Shown here: positions 27,101 through 42,100 of the stretch, piece by piece | How positions within the stretch are numbered: position 1 is the first letter of the stretch | Layout of the letters: each line of letters begins with the position of its first letter | Assembly (NCBI GenBank): GCA_903813345.2 | Contig: CAIIXF020000006.1 | Location: forward strand, 15,506,348 to 15,570,347 | Origin: Owenia fusiformis | Lineage: Eukaryota; Annelida; Polychaeta; Sabellida; Oweniidae | Direction of reading: 5' to 3' | DNA length: 64,000 nucleotides | Notes under the pieces: model-generated | Database searches by the model: none | What the model was told of the DNA's origin: nothing | What the model saw: only the letters and a program-made list of their open reading frames with translations | Translations under genes and position numbers: made by a program

Positions 27101-30100
27101 TTGTATCCTTAAGCTTTTACAGGCAGTGGGGATCTATGGTTATCTCAGGGTTATATCCTTAGCTTTTACAGACAGTGGGGATCTATGGTTATCTCAGGGT
27201 TGTATCCTTAGCTTTTACAGGCAGTGGGGATCTATGATTATCTCAGGGTTAAATCTTTAGCTTTTACAGGCAGTGGGGATCTATGGTTATCTCAGGGTTG
27301 TATCCTTAGCTTTTACAGGCAGTGGGATAAGTCTATGGTTATCTCAGGGTTATATCCTTAGCTTTTACAGGCAGTGGGGATCTATGGTTATCTCAGGGTT
27401 ATATCCCTAACTTTTACAGGCAGTGGGGATCTATGGTTATCTCAGGGTTGTATCCTTAGCTTTTACAGGCAGTGGGGATCTATGGTTATCTCAGGGTTAT
27501 ATCCTTAGCTTTTACAGGCAGTGGGGATCTATGGTTATCTCAGGGTTGTATCCTTAGCTGTGTCAGGCAGTGGGGATCTATGGTTATCTCAGGGTCTTAT
27601 CCTTAGCTTTTACAGGCATATGGGCAGAGGGATCTATGGTTATTTTACAATATGATCATATTACAATATGATGTAGAGCATATGTATATATAATATCTAA
27701 AGGAAGAAAAATACTTGTTATTAACGATATGGATGACCTAGAAATTGGAAATTAATTCAAAATGAGACATTTGTATGAACACCTATATATAAGAACACCT
27801 ACATTTGAAAAACACCTATACATATTGTGGTTCACATCAGTCTCTGGCTGAATCAATTAGACAAAGTCCAGCATAGGAATAAAGGAAAAGGCCTTTCATA
27901 TTCTCTGATACTGTAAAAGCCCAAATTTTCAAGGTGCCCGAAAATTTTGGTCGGCAAATATTTAGGCTTTTACAGAAGATGCTAAAGGTGGTGTTGGACT
28001 TTGAGATGATTTCTAGACATAAACCTCATTAGTGATTGAAGCATGACATACTATTTGTAAAATTTAAAGACTGTATTTACAGCTTCATTATAAGTCACCT
28101 TTTACATTGTCACAGTTACATTGTCACTGAAAGCCAGATATTTATATATCGGGTGTACAAATGGTTAAGATCTCCACTTTCTAACCTGTTCTTTACCAAT
28201 AGTGTGGTATTAAATCAAAGATTCTGTTGTCTTCTGAATTTATTGTTCGCAAACATTTTCTTAAACATATGATACTAACACATGTTTGTGATAATGAAGG
28301 ACCCGCGGTCCTATGCTCACACAGTTTGGAACCTTCAGAGGAATGTATATAATGACTTTCAAACAAAAATATTGATTTGGATTTGTAGTCTCGAACTTTG
28401 AGAAACTTAGATAGCACAGTTGTGTGACCTAGTTTGATGACCTTTGACCTTGAAAATTTTACTAATTCAGAGCTCAGTAAGGTCTTTTGTGATTAAGCTG
28501 ACCAAAATTTACATCCAAAAATCAATTTGAAAAATCAATTTTTTGACCTTTCGAAGGTCACTGAAGGTCAAGTAAAGGTCAAATCCTAAAACTAATGTCA
28601 GATTTGAACTCCTGGCAACTTGTAGTTGATTTACAAAAAAGATTTGGTCAAATTGAAGCAAGTTGAAAAATAACTTATTTTTTACTTTTTTTTGACATCA
28701 AATATCTCAAAAACGGTAAAGATTTGATGCTGACATATATTTAGCCATTATGTCCCTATCATTGAATATATGCCTGAGGTCTGACGTCAATATAGCCCGA
28801 GCTTGCGAGGGTTATATTTACGACAGACCAAAGGCATATATTCAATGATACGGACATAATTGTTGTATTACATACCTTAAGTACAATTTACATTACATTT
28901 CATGAATATAATATGTATGGAAATGCGTGAAAAAAAGACAAAAAATGCTTTGTTTTCATGTTATATCAATGACGTCACACGTCTGTGTGCGATTGGAATA
29001 TGTAAGAAATGAAACGTGACATCATACAATTGTCATGGTAAAAAGTTTGGCGGCTATACAGAAATATATAGCCGTCCTTCAGCTCCATTGACTTCCATAC
29101 AAATGCTTCGCTAGGTATGTAATACTGAGCAATATGTAGGGAATGCTTAAATCTAGTAATGATGTAATTCATTGCAAGAAATGATCAAGAGTAAGGCAAA
29201 CTTTGAGAAACTTGTCAATCACAAAACTTGCCATTGACTTTATACATGAGAAAGTTTCTTGAAAATGACAAGTCCTACTTTTTGTCAAATTTTATAGAGT
29301 AAACACCAAAAACTGTAATTCCAAGAGCTTTGAAATCTTCAGAGGACATAAGTTGCATATACAGCAACTACTACAAGTTATTTGAAAGTTCTACTTCAAC
29401 AAAGTGTCTAGTATTTACAGAAAATTTGACTTTTGACATCAAAATCAGCAATTTCTCGGAAACCGGGCAAACTTGGGAAATAGCGATGATAGGTCAAATA
29501 GGCATTATGGATATGCATAAAATGAATGTGGATATGACTCAATCCGAATAGCAGTTTTAATTTGTGCGGCCAATGTTGATGGATGGACGGACGGACCACC
29601 GGTCGGACGGACGGACCAACGGACGCCTGGTCGATCACATAGGCTCACTGTGTGAGCCAAAAATGATGTGGGAATTTTGCCTTAAAAGCATGAAACAACA
29701 GACGTACGTACGTACGTACAGACAGACAGATGGATGGAGGCGTTCCCTATATCCCTCTGAACTAATGGGATAATTAAAATCATACTTTTGAGGTTCCAAC
29801 ATTTTGTTACCGAAACAAATCGGTAACCAGTATAATTGAGTGGATCACCAGTATATACTTGAATTACTCAGCCTACATTAATTGAATAAAAGTATTTGCT
29901 TCTTATTTTATTAATCACTAAAAGAATGAGATAATATAAGTGACATCACATTTATCAATTAAAGACAATTGATTTTATGTTGACAGTTATGTTTGTATGG
30001 TGTACAATGTATATATATCTTTTATTGACTTTGAAACATGTCAGTTTATCCGACATATGGGTCACAATACAGTTTTTACATGTTTTTTTTTGTTCCTGTT

Positions 30101-33100
30101 TGACACTAGTGCTCACATATGTGCTCACATAAATGTGATAATACAATAAATGTGTATAATACAATAAATGTGTATAATACAATAAATGTGATAATACAAT
30201 AAATGTGTATAATAACATCAAAAAGGACCATAATGACACAGTGTGTTTCCTTCTTCAGATTTCTAATTTGATTTATACTCTTCAATACCATTAGACTTTT
30301 AAATCATTGGTTAATTGCAACGTCACTATTAAAGAAAGAAAGGGCAAAACATTCATTTTATATGTAAATGATATTTCAACATTTTGTTACTGAACTACAA
30401 ATTCACAAATAGACCTAGCAACAGCACTACTGTATATGTAGCTAGGGAATCAACCTACCAATTACGTCAAGAATTTAATCTGATACAGTGCCTGATAAAA
30501 ACTGTAGGATTACAATATATTTTATTGGCGCACAAATCAAGAGTGCCACTAATCCCACACATCTGTGGCTCTATGACATATTCAAACTAAATCATTAATC
30601 AATCTATAAGCAAATCAACAATGTCAGTAAATCAAAACTCTCCCACTTCTGGTCCAAACCCACTATATACTATAAAACGTGGTTCCAGATGAGATGATAC
30701 TCCAAATTTCCACTGTTTAGAGGAACATGAGGTAACTATCCATGTCAGGCATCAGTCTAAAGTTTTTATTTGCCTAATCAGTTGACCAGTATTTGAGTTA
30801 TCACCCAGATGGACAAATGAATGGATGGACAAATAGACAGACAACTTCTCTATACTATTACTCATATTTCATTTGGTGGGAGTAATTAAAAATAGATCTA
30901 TATTTGGATGAATAAAAAATATTTGATCTCATCAATTCTACATTTAATTGCAATCATTCAATGCCTATAATCTCTTTTCACCAATTATCCATGATCTAAT
31001 AAAATAGATCCTTTGAAGCCTGATAAAAATCATTTGCACAGCTTCATCGTGACATTCAAGTAAACAGGATCAAGAACAATGTCCGCAAAATGCTATCTAT
31101 CCGGTACTGGTACAATCAAAACAAGTCGATCCTCCGTGTTTTTAACTTTTTATAGTGGATTTATAGCTCTTTATAGACTTCCCTGGCAACATTGCAATTC
31201 CATCAATATTTATCTTGATCTAGATGGTTACAGTTGTTCTAACCTCAGTTTATGTCAGAAAGTCAAATATGTCGATAACGGGGATATTGGCCAAACAGAA
31301 AATTGAATATAAAACAACATAAACGTTATCTTGTATCTGAGATATATCTGGAGGAGAAAGAATAATTTACTATATCAAATATGGTCAGTGATCTCCCCAG
31401 CATTAAAGCAAGTGGGTGTAGCACCTACCTGAGATTTTGAAAGTAGGCTTGCACCCACTTGAGAATCCATTTGCACCCGCTTGAAAATGAGAAAATCATG
31501 AAAATACATGTAGGTAAATTGTGACCAATTTTGGTCTGAATTGTGAAAATGATAAATTTGCACCCACTTGAGAGAAAATCCTGTGAAGAGCACTGATGGC
31601 CAATTAAATACGTAATTTGTAAAATCATTTCTCATTTCAAGGTTTCTTTAAACCTGTAACAATTTGGGATCAAAGGACAATTTTATGGATATTACCAAAT
31701 GAAACTAAAATTAGCCAATAGCAAAACAAATCTCAAGTAACAGACACGTTCATGTAAATCAGCCATCTTTAAAATGGTTGTATTATTAAGCACTTCATCA
31801 AAACAATAATGTGCCACAGAAGCCACATAAGGCAACATTAAATCAGCAACATGAAGGACAGAATCCCTTCATTGTGAAACATTCATAAAACCTCAATATA
31901 TCAGTTATGTGGCAACAACAAAACAATACAGGGTGTACCGAAAGTATGGGACCCCTTTATGCAGACATGTATCATTGTCTCCATGGTATGCAGACCCGTA
32001 GCCAGGATTTGCTAAGGGGGGGTTCAGTTTCCAAAAATTTCCAGGGGGGGTTGACATTTGACAATTTTTGCCCAAATATGGCTAAAATCACTTGAGAAGT
32101 GCTCAAAATGGTGAAAAACTGCATGATTTTGAAAGAATTTTTGGCCAGGGGGGGGGGGTGAACCCTGCGAACCCCCTGGCTACGGGCCTGGTATGTGTCA
32201 GATATAATTTATACATATAAACATGTAATGACACTAAAAAACAACAAAAAGACTGCAACAGAATCAACATACTGCCTTTTTTCTTATTTTACTTCGCAAT
32301 CAAATCTGAGAAAGATAATCAATATTTCAAGATTGAAAACAGGATCTGTAAAGGACAATCCCTCTCTTAAAGTAATTAACCAGAAAGTGACCATAGATCA
32401 CAAGAAGTCCATTAATAATTCAGATCAATTCACATCAATTAACTCTCGAGGTACATTTTAACTGGGGCCTGTTTCTTAAAATAGCACATATCACAATTGC
32501 TGTTGTTTCAAAAGTATATTTAACTTGAGTCTATTTCAAAAAATAGTATTTTCAATAGTAACTAAAAGGCCTGTTTGTGAAAATAACAGTTATTACCATT
32601 CCAGCATGGTTTTCAAGAGTACATGTATACTGTATTTAACAGGGGTCTGTTTCTTAAAATATCAAAAATCATAATTCCTGATTTTCAATAACGTATGACT
32701 ATAACTCTAACAAAAACAAGTTTAATTCATTTTTATGCATTATAATTCACAATATTTATGATAAACATTAGACATATTTATGATAAAAATTAGACATATT
32801 TATGATAAAAATTAGACATATTTATGATGAACACCACAATTTATAGCTAAATAAAACATTCATAAATTGTATAGTAAAAAGCATGCATGTTCAGTTGTCA
32901 TTCATATATTGAACTGAGATCACATTATTTATCTAAAATCAGATGATTTTATTTTATAGGAAAGCTGTGTGGAAATACAGTATGTCAGCAGTGAGGCCAT
33001 TAAAGAGAATGGATACATTTTCATAAATGGAATTCTCAGGCATAAAAAATACTAAAACAATGGTAATCAATTGATCCATTCTGTCCATCTTAGTGATATT

Positions 33101-36100
33101 CCCAGCCTATTTCTTTACAATTTTCTTAATCTTGAAATATTCCTTTCTGAAACACAAAGAATGCAAAAATGTTCCATTTTCTAATAAGTTGTCCCGCACA
33201 GAAATTACTGTAACATCTTCATTTTTAAGGTTGGCAGGTATGCCGTGCAGCTTTCTATTTAAGATAAAGTTTATGATATATCTATTGTATTTAAGATAAT
33301 GTTTATGATATATTTATTGAATTTAAGATAATGTTTATGATATATCGATTGTATTTAAGATAATGTCTGTGATATATTTATTGTATTTAAGATAATGTTT
33401 ATGATATATCTATTGTATTTAAGATAATGTCTGTGATATATTTATTGTATTTAAGATAATGTGTATGATATATTTATTGTATTTAAGATAATGTTTATGA
33501 TATATTTATTGTATTTAAGATAATGTTTATATGATATATCTATTGTATTTAAGATAATGTCTGTGATATATTTATTGTATTTAAGATAATGTTTATGATA
33601 TATCTATTGTATTTAACATAATGTTTGTGATATATCTACTGTAGTTAAGATAATGTCTGTGATATATTTATTGTATTTAAGATAATGTTTATGAAATATC
33701 TATTGTATTTAAGATAATGTTTGTGATACATTTATTGTATTTAAGATAATGTTCATGATATATTAATTATATTGCAGCATTTTGTACCAAATCATATTGC
33801 ATTTTATGATGTTGAATAACATTTTATTATGTTATAAAGTTATATCATTGTATCATAACACTTTGCATCATATTATAATACATGCATGTGCAACTTACCC
33901 CAGGTGTCCCTTGAATAAAATTATGCTTCGCGAATCCACAAATCTACTTCAAAATTTCCTTGGGGACAAAACTAAGATAGTTAACATAAACAGCCATATG
34001 TGATGTTGGAGGAAAGAATTATTCAGCAGAATAAATGGATTCATTCATAATTCCTACTCCTTATCACTTCAATGAAAATGAAAAAATATGCCATTTGTTA
34101 CAGATCCAGAACACCAAACACCAACTGCCAAACACCAACCACCAAACATCAATGGCCACAACAAAAGTTTGGAAACTATAACAACATGTCATCACTTCAC
34201 GTTGTAACATAAAAACTGTAGGGAATTCTTATTTCAGGCTAGCTTAAAGTTTACTATAATGGATCATTTATCATTGAAATATGGATGCTCTCTAATGAAT
34301 GAAATAAGGTAATAGCTTATATTCATGATGGACTGATTCAGAATTCATTGGCTGCAATCCTGAATGTCAATCAATTCATCTATTGGATTCTTAATTATGG
34401 AACAAATTACAATAAAGTTAGTAGCATCGATTTAGATATAGAAAAAATGGAATTTTCCTCTTAACTATATTCAAATGAATTTTATTGCATTTAGTGATAG
34501 AAACCCATTAACCATAAAAAATCGTTGATATGTTAAAGGAAACATATTTTTCACTTATCTGATGAAAAAATAAGGAGATTATGCATTCAAAAACCTACAT
34601 CTCATAGGTAGGTATGGGGGAGGGGGTTCTATAAAAGAATGGAGCTCAAATGGCTTATATAAAACAGGGAGCTCAACATATGTGGCTCAAACAGCAAATA
34701 ATTTTTTTTAAACTCCAAAAGTAGCAAATCCCATCCAACACAATATTAATTTTCTCAAATTCAAATCATCCATCATAGTAATAATGCCATCCTAGAAAAA
34801 TAGGCAGTAAAAGCAATATTGATGTTTTAGCAAACATACAATGATAATCTTTTATACACCTTATATTTATGAATATTCATAACTTTTTAATGACAGACAC
34901 CAAGTCGATAGCAATATAATGACCTTGGCACTTTCTGTCACCCCACTTGTTAAATCCTGTATACATATGGGTATCTTGATACCCTACTCTTTCTGGCAAC
35001 CAATTATGACATCCTGCAAGTATATGAATACATGTACTCTACACTTTCTGACATCAATTTATGACACCCTATCTTGTATATGAATACTCTACACTTTCTG
35101 ACACCTATTTAGGACACCCTACAAGTATTTGGATACTCTTATTACACTTTCTGACACATATTTATGACATCCTGCAAGTATATAAATATCAGATATACTT
35201 TCTGATACCTATTTATGACATCCTACATGTATTTGGATACTCTTTACAATATTACCCATTTATGACACCCTACAAGTATTTGGATACTCTACACATTCTG
35301 ACACCTATTTATGACACCTTACAAGTATTTGGATACTCTTTATACTTTGTGACACCTATTTATGACACCCTACAAGTATATGAACACTCTACACTTTCTG
35401 ACATCAATTTATCACACCCTATTTTGTATATGAATACTCTACACTTTCTGACACCTATTTAGGACACCCTACAAGTATTTGGATACTCTATATACTTTCA
35501 GACACACTGTAAATACCAATGATCTTAGCACTTTCCCAGACATACTTACTGTTCATGTCAATGATTTCAACATTTTTTGAAACCCTGTAAATCTCTATGA
35601 TCCCTGAACTACTACTCCATCAAATGTGCCAAGTACAGGTTCTCGACACATCGTTCAATTACCATCAATCATCCTCACTTGAAGGTTTCTAAATTGGTAT
35701 CCCAAAATCCAATTTATGTTCAAAGAAAATTTTTTAATGGCAATTCACTTTTAATATCGTAATGTAACATATTGGATGGTGATGTCACAATGTCAACGAT
35801 TCTCAAAACCATTTTGAATAGTTTTATCTGGGTTCATGAAATGAGAGTTTAATATTTGCTTAGGTACAGTGTCAATAGACCTCATCTACTTAGTTGCTTT
35901 CTTCATGAAAATAGTGAAAATAGCATCATTTTCAGTCTTCCTAAATTAATCACTCATACAGAGGTTTGGGTTCCTCTTGTCATATTTCACAGTTGTGATA
36001 AAGGGCATTTTGGATGGCTTATAAGTAAAGCACTCTTCTGGTCAGACCAACTGTTAGAGAGGCAACGGGATATGAATACAAGGGCTTGATACAAGACTAC

Positions 36101-39100
36101 AAGCCAATCTTTAACAGTATACCATATGGTACTGCAAAATGTGTTACAGTATGGTATAAATGTAGACCAAAACAGTATCAAACGATACCATGAACACTAC
36201 GGCACCATTATGGTACAATGTACCATATGGTACCGTTATTTCAGCATCCGGATTGGGAGTGTACAAAAGTTAATCATGGTGTGGTACACACATATTATAG
36301 TCTTTTTTAATTAAATAAAGAGTTACTCTGGTAAATCAGAATGACCGCATTGTTCATTTTTTTTGTTCATACAAGGGGGCCTTGTATAACATCAATATAG
36401 ATGCAGTAGTAGTGAGTAGCTCCCCTAATTCTTTCATATTCTATCGTATTCGGGGATTCCCCATTATATGATGTCCAATCAAAATGCAGGATGTGATCAT
36501 GTGAACAATTATGAGCATGTGCTCTCTCAGTGCCGGGCATACGCAAAGTAAAATTTGAAATCTTGGAAATGGCGTTAACATCAGTTCAACATCATCATTT
36601 CAAAACTATGGTAATACCATTGGAGTTACTCGATCCAAACTTGTAGAGAATACTCATAAAACAACAGCGAACATTGAGAGATTCATTTCAATGGCAAATG
36701 AGGCCTATTTATAAAATTTATTATCGAACGTGCCGATACAAAAGGTCATATTTGGGAAATCTTCCCCTCCTGATATGGATGGATGAACTTCCTCAAATGT
36801 ACACCTTGAATCTGCAAAAGGTTAAGGTTGAAGTATCATTACTTTCAAAGTGATTTATATATGTAAGAATTATAGTTTCATAAATAGCTTAAATATCAGA
36901 TTTCTCCTTGGGACACAAATGGAGATAACCATCAAACAAACACAATATAGAATCTAAAGCCTGACATATAACTCCTCCATCTGACCTCAAGAAATTATCA
37001 TTAAATCCTCTTTGTGATTGAGAACAAATTCAGGCTTTCTGAACTTAATCCTCATTTGTCTAACTTAAACAAGTATATAACAAGACCTTAATCTGAGTTG
37101 GAGTGCTCCGACCCAAACGAAAAACAAATTTTTATCAAAACATGATGTTTCCATGGAAACCTCCTCTATTAATAAAAAATTATATTAAAGATTTAGAAGA
37201 TTAATGTCTTGTTTTTCTTCCTTTGACTATCTATAGATATACATTATCTATATTATGACTTTTCAGCTTGGAATTCAACTAAATCCGTTTTTTCTGATAG
37301 ACTATATCTACCCAAAGTTATATAAACCTTTCGAAGTTTTCTCATGTGGTTGTGAATTAATTTTCTGTTTTTAAGGATTATTCAGCTTATTCTTTAAATT
37401 GGAAATGGCAAAAGCATTTCAAAACTTAAAATTCTTTGGGTCCCAAGGCATGAATATCTAAAAGTAGGTTATTTGGCATATTTCATACGCAAACTTGTAT
37501 TAGGCAAAAAATATGTGGTCACTGGTGAAAATATGCACTATTGGGATAAGGGCCTCGGAAAATAATTTATGGCCTTTTTGGGCATTACTGGGGCTTTTTG
37601 GGCCTTGTTTTATCATTTTAGGCCAAATTATTAAGATTTTTTTTGATTTTTAGACCCGCCCCTCATATAGGATACTGTTTTAAAGGAATTTCTGTTATTA
37701 TATGAGCATGAGAGATGGACAAATATAACCTGCAGTTCAGAATTTTCCATTAATCTCTTACTATAATACCATTACCAGGACAAATGTCACAAAGTTAATG
37801 GGATACCATTTTTCAACCTTATTTCATAAGAAGCTGGAAGATTTATCCATAAATACATTTTTCAGATGGCTTCACTGTGTTGTAACTTGTTGAAAGGAGG
37901 AGAGATATTAGAAAAGCAGAATCTAAAGGATTCAATCATCACAGTAAAAATGCAAAGTAATTCATTTCAATTAATCTGACTGCATTCTAAAAAAATTCTG
38001 TAAAATATTTTCCTTTTAGAAAATTTCTATTCACATATTCAGCTGTATTAAACGAATTGAAACATAAATTCATAACGTTAATTGGATAATACTAAGAATA
38101 TGTGAAATAATCAAATTCTCTGAATCAAATCAAGGCATATTAAGGTGTCTATGTCACCATGATCTGTATTATTCACCTAAGAAGCATTAATTCCTCAATT
38201 CGTTGTAATTACAGTCAATCCGCAATGGTACCATATGGTTTGATCTAACAACAGTAACATACAGCACAATTACTCAAACAGTATCAAAATATAAGGTATA
38301 TTTGGAGTATGATACTGTGATTTAGGAGCATGGTTTAGGGGTGAAGGCCTAACGTATACCTCAGAAAAATTAGCTTGATTTATGCATCTGATAAACACAT
38401 TCTGTTTCAAAATGTGTACCCTTATCTTGATTGGTGTTAATAACAGGTAGAATATTTTGGTCTTTGATTAAAGTGCTACTCAGGTATAATATGTTAGATT
38501 TTTTCATCATTAGTGAAGGTCTTACATGTTTTGGGGCTGTAAGTACTACTGTCAAGGCTATTGACCTCAAATACTACCAAAATTGTATTTGGAGATTAAA
38601 CATAAAGATTTCAGAGGGAATTCTTGGAGAAACAATTAAAGTTCCCATTTCCACTTATATTAACTGAAACAACTTACTTTTGAGCAACTGATTTTCATTG
38701 GCCTCTGGAAGCATATCTTCAGAAACTTCTAATTTCAAGTTTCCTGCTTGGACTTTCGGAAAATACTATGATGAGGCCATTGAATCGTCAATAGATTGAT
38801 TAAGGTGGTATTGTCTTAAATTGAATTAGATAACATACCCATTATAAACCATTGAAAGGTATTATGATTAACTAATTTGGACAGGCAGTACATTGTCTCA
38901 TGATTTTACTAAAGTCAATGTTTGAGGAAGTATTCTTTCTCTACATGTACAAAATAATTGGCAAATATGTATATAACTATACTACTTGCTGGTTACAAGC
39001 TTTTTATATAGCAACAATCATCTTATGATGAAGAATTCTAAACATGGCATTGAATGCCTTTCCTTATATCTAAGCTTCTGTCATCTGATTCTCTGGTATT

Positions 39101-42100
39101 TCTCTAAATATTTGCAATGTTACTTATGTACAACTAATTGTTATATTCATCTCCTGGTTTTTGTATTCCTGGATGATTTGCTTATTCACTCAGTTTTCCA
39201 TTTCAAAATAACAAGAAGTCCATCCGCTATGGCTCAGTGGCAGTGTCAAGGTTACTGCTATCGCTTGGCCTCGGGTTCGATTCCAGGTGGTTCAGACAAG
39301 TTCGTTTGTGCATTATGTAATTCTGGATGTTTGTCATGACTCGTATAAAAGGCTGGTGGTATGTACTTGTATGTCTGTGTACAGGTGCACACAAAAGAAC
39401 ACAGGCTCCTCCAAGGAGGGGTTTCTGACTCTGTCTTCAAGTGGAAAACATAAATATGGCGATAATCAACATAAAATACAGAAAAGGTGAACCAACAGCT
39501 CAGGCTCATATCAGATGGAAGGAAGTGAATATGAAGTTGTGATATACATGTAGCAACCTTTATACCAATTATACCATGACTTTCCACATTCAAGTCCTTA
39601 CAAATGCATACCATAGCAATCAATATCCCATAATATCATAAACTTGTACATGGAAACATAAATGTATATACAAATCTCAAATTACAAGTATGAATTCACA
39701 TTTGTAGTATATTTAATCTAGATGATATTGTACACTTTTCAAAATTTTTAACAGTACATGTATCATATATGTTCTGAATATTTGGTAGAATTATGATTAA
39801 CATTCAGGTAGTTTTCTACCTCCAATAAAAGCTGAATCTGAAGAACACATGAACGGGTATCGTTAATGGAATCATTAATGAGATATTTTTCTGCTAAAAA
39901 TACATCTTAATTGAGGTTTCTATGAATGATTTACTAGCTTTGTATCTCCTGTTATTTATGAAGTAAAACAAACATTTGTTCTCAAAGCCAAGGATTTATA
40001 AGTGAAGATCAAAGGTGTCAGAAAACATGTTAGAAAAAGGTGGAATTTCGATCAATAGCATGATATATCCATATCATCATCTATTTGGATAAAATGTTTG
40101 ATTTGGAGAGAAAAATGAAATGGCATGATAAGCCATACCAAAGATGAAAGTATTATAGATCTTGATGGAGCCATGATGACATTGAAATGGTAATTTATAC
40201 TTCCCAACCTTTGATGAAACTTTTCCAAAAGAATATAAGCCATTGATCTGAGGTAATCTTTTGCCTTATGGTATTTTGGTTGTTTTCAAGTTGCACTTTT
40301 TGAAAGATAAAATGGAAGTTTTTTTCTGCTGGTAATTAATTTGATATCTTTCTAATGGTTGTTTTGGAAGCTGTAAATTTCTGAAATGTCATTTTCAGTC
40401 CAGAATCTGTCATTTTCTTGAGCTAATTTGGGAAATTCCATAATCCTTTTACCACCTAATTGGTTCATCAATGAAGTAATTTTGATAAAGTGATCTTGAC
40501 TCTAATTACAGAATCTACTACTGACCGGTAATTATATCTGGACTAAAAAAAGACTAAAAGATCGATTATCTTTGCTTGAGAAACATCCTGCAGATGAGTT
40601 GCCACAGGGACAGGCATGTTATGCTACATACAAAAACAACCCAAAACTAGAATGTTTAAATTAAATACCAAGGTTGGATTCAACATAGGGGTTTGATGTA
40701 AGTCTTGAAATAAAATAAGGAACTAACACAACCAGAATCATATCATGATGAAATCATATAAAACACAATTGTTGAGATTTGGTAGGGTGAGAATAAGTTG
40801 ATCTCTGAGCTTATTAAAATTGATCAAGGGTGACAGATCCAATGCATTTTAATCAAATCTTGATGTTTTCTATAAGATAGCATATAAGATTATATGCCAG
40901 AGGGAACAAAACAATTTGATTTGAATTTTGTTTGAAGAAAAACATTCCTGTGTACGGAATCATGGATGAAAAAAAGTAAAACATCATATTTTTATATTCC
41001 ATTTTTCTTATATTTAGAAAATTCCTTATTTTTTTACAACAAAGTCTATGTTTCTTTTTCCTCATACGATATTCCATATTTTTGATCTCATATTCCATAT
41101 TATGCCAATCTCTCCCCCTTAGAACTATGACAGAATCAAATCCCATATTGACAGTACTGGGGTCATTAGTTCTTGATATGGCTGATAAGTTGGTCACTTG
41201 TCTTGCTAAAGGGACAGATCAATAGCCATTAGCATGCAGTTCAAGCTATCTTAATGCATTGATAGACAGACATACAATGCGGCTGATCAATCGCCACTCC
41301 TATGTTATCTCTAGGTTGATTTTATGGCTGTGTGGGACATATTTATTGACTGTAAAAAAGGACTTTCGACTGTCCTAACAATCTTGCTACTTGGTAATCA
41401 TCTATTATTCTCTGCAATATTCCCATCCACACTATAAGTCTGACTACATGTATTTAATAAAATCTACCTTTTATTGTTTGATTTTGATTCTATAAAGCCC
41501 CATTTACATTGACCAGTCTTTTTTGATCTTTTGGGGTCTTGATAGGATTTTTAGATCGGACTTTGCAAGACGTCTTGATCAGTCTTTTCAAAAATTATCT
41601 GATGGTATCCTGATGAGTCAAGTGAGAAGTTCCATTTTATTAATCTCTCTAATACTTCCAGAGTTATGATGAAGCCATAATACATGTATGAAAATATCAT
41701 CAAATATATATTGTAACACTGAAGAGTTAACAAGGAAAACAAACATTTAAGAGTATGGCAGATATCAATCTCTACAAAAAAAGTTTCAACAAAAAATTTT
41801 GGGGCCAAAAACCAAAATTTGGGCCCGAATTTTTAAAATTTGAGGCCCATTTTTTGATAATTTGGTCTAAATAGGCCCAGAAACGCCAACGAAATATTTG
41901 GGTCCAAAATTTTTTACAGCCCCGCCAGTGGTATTATATGTTGGCACATTTTACTTATACATGTACTCTACATGAAATGAGAATGAAAGTTATCCACAAA
42001 TGATATACCCATTACAGAAATAAGTTATTTTTTGGTATAATGAAACATCTGATTTAATAAAATAAATTGTGAATTGCTTTCTTGAGCATTCCTAAGATAG

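Larger units (their letters stand above)
28290..29665 (-). mobile_element. dispersed element with GCTCAC/GTGAGC ends and a GTCCGTCC run, carrying nested inserts
   Basis: The plus-strand right end reads GGACGGACGGACC near 29583-29620, then GGCTCACTGTGTGAGCC at 29641-29657; the left end reads TATGCTCACACAGTTTGG near 28312. On the minus strand this is a GGCTCACACAGTGAGCC palindrome followed by GTCCGTCC, the same layout as 8695-9970. TGACCTTTGACCTTGAA and AAGGTCACTGAAGGTCAAG lie near the left end. Hairpin and TIR segments at 28745-29125 appear inserted in it. Confidence 0.6.

Noticed and set aside
27027-27260. IYGYLRV repeat protein
   Set aside because: Falls wholly within the 49-bp minisatellite; the frame changes between copies.
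28745-28860. MicroRNA precursor hairpin
   Set aside because: The arms are too long and nearly perfect, and a TIR segment adjoins it, so a foldback transposon is more likely. Small-RNA data would be needed to argue otherwise.
31928-31960. Mariner-like end ACAGGGTGTACCGAAAGTA
   Set aside because: Only one end is visible and no matching inverted end or transposase was found nearby.
35061-35462. 133-codon plus-strand open frame
   Set aside because: Lies in a 49-53 bp tandem array; the residues follow the DNA unit, not a protein fold.
39230-39290. Functional tRNA gene
   Set aside because: A and B boxes are good, but the flanks do not form an acceptor stem and the sequence continues into a SINE body.
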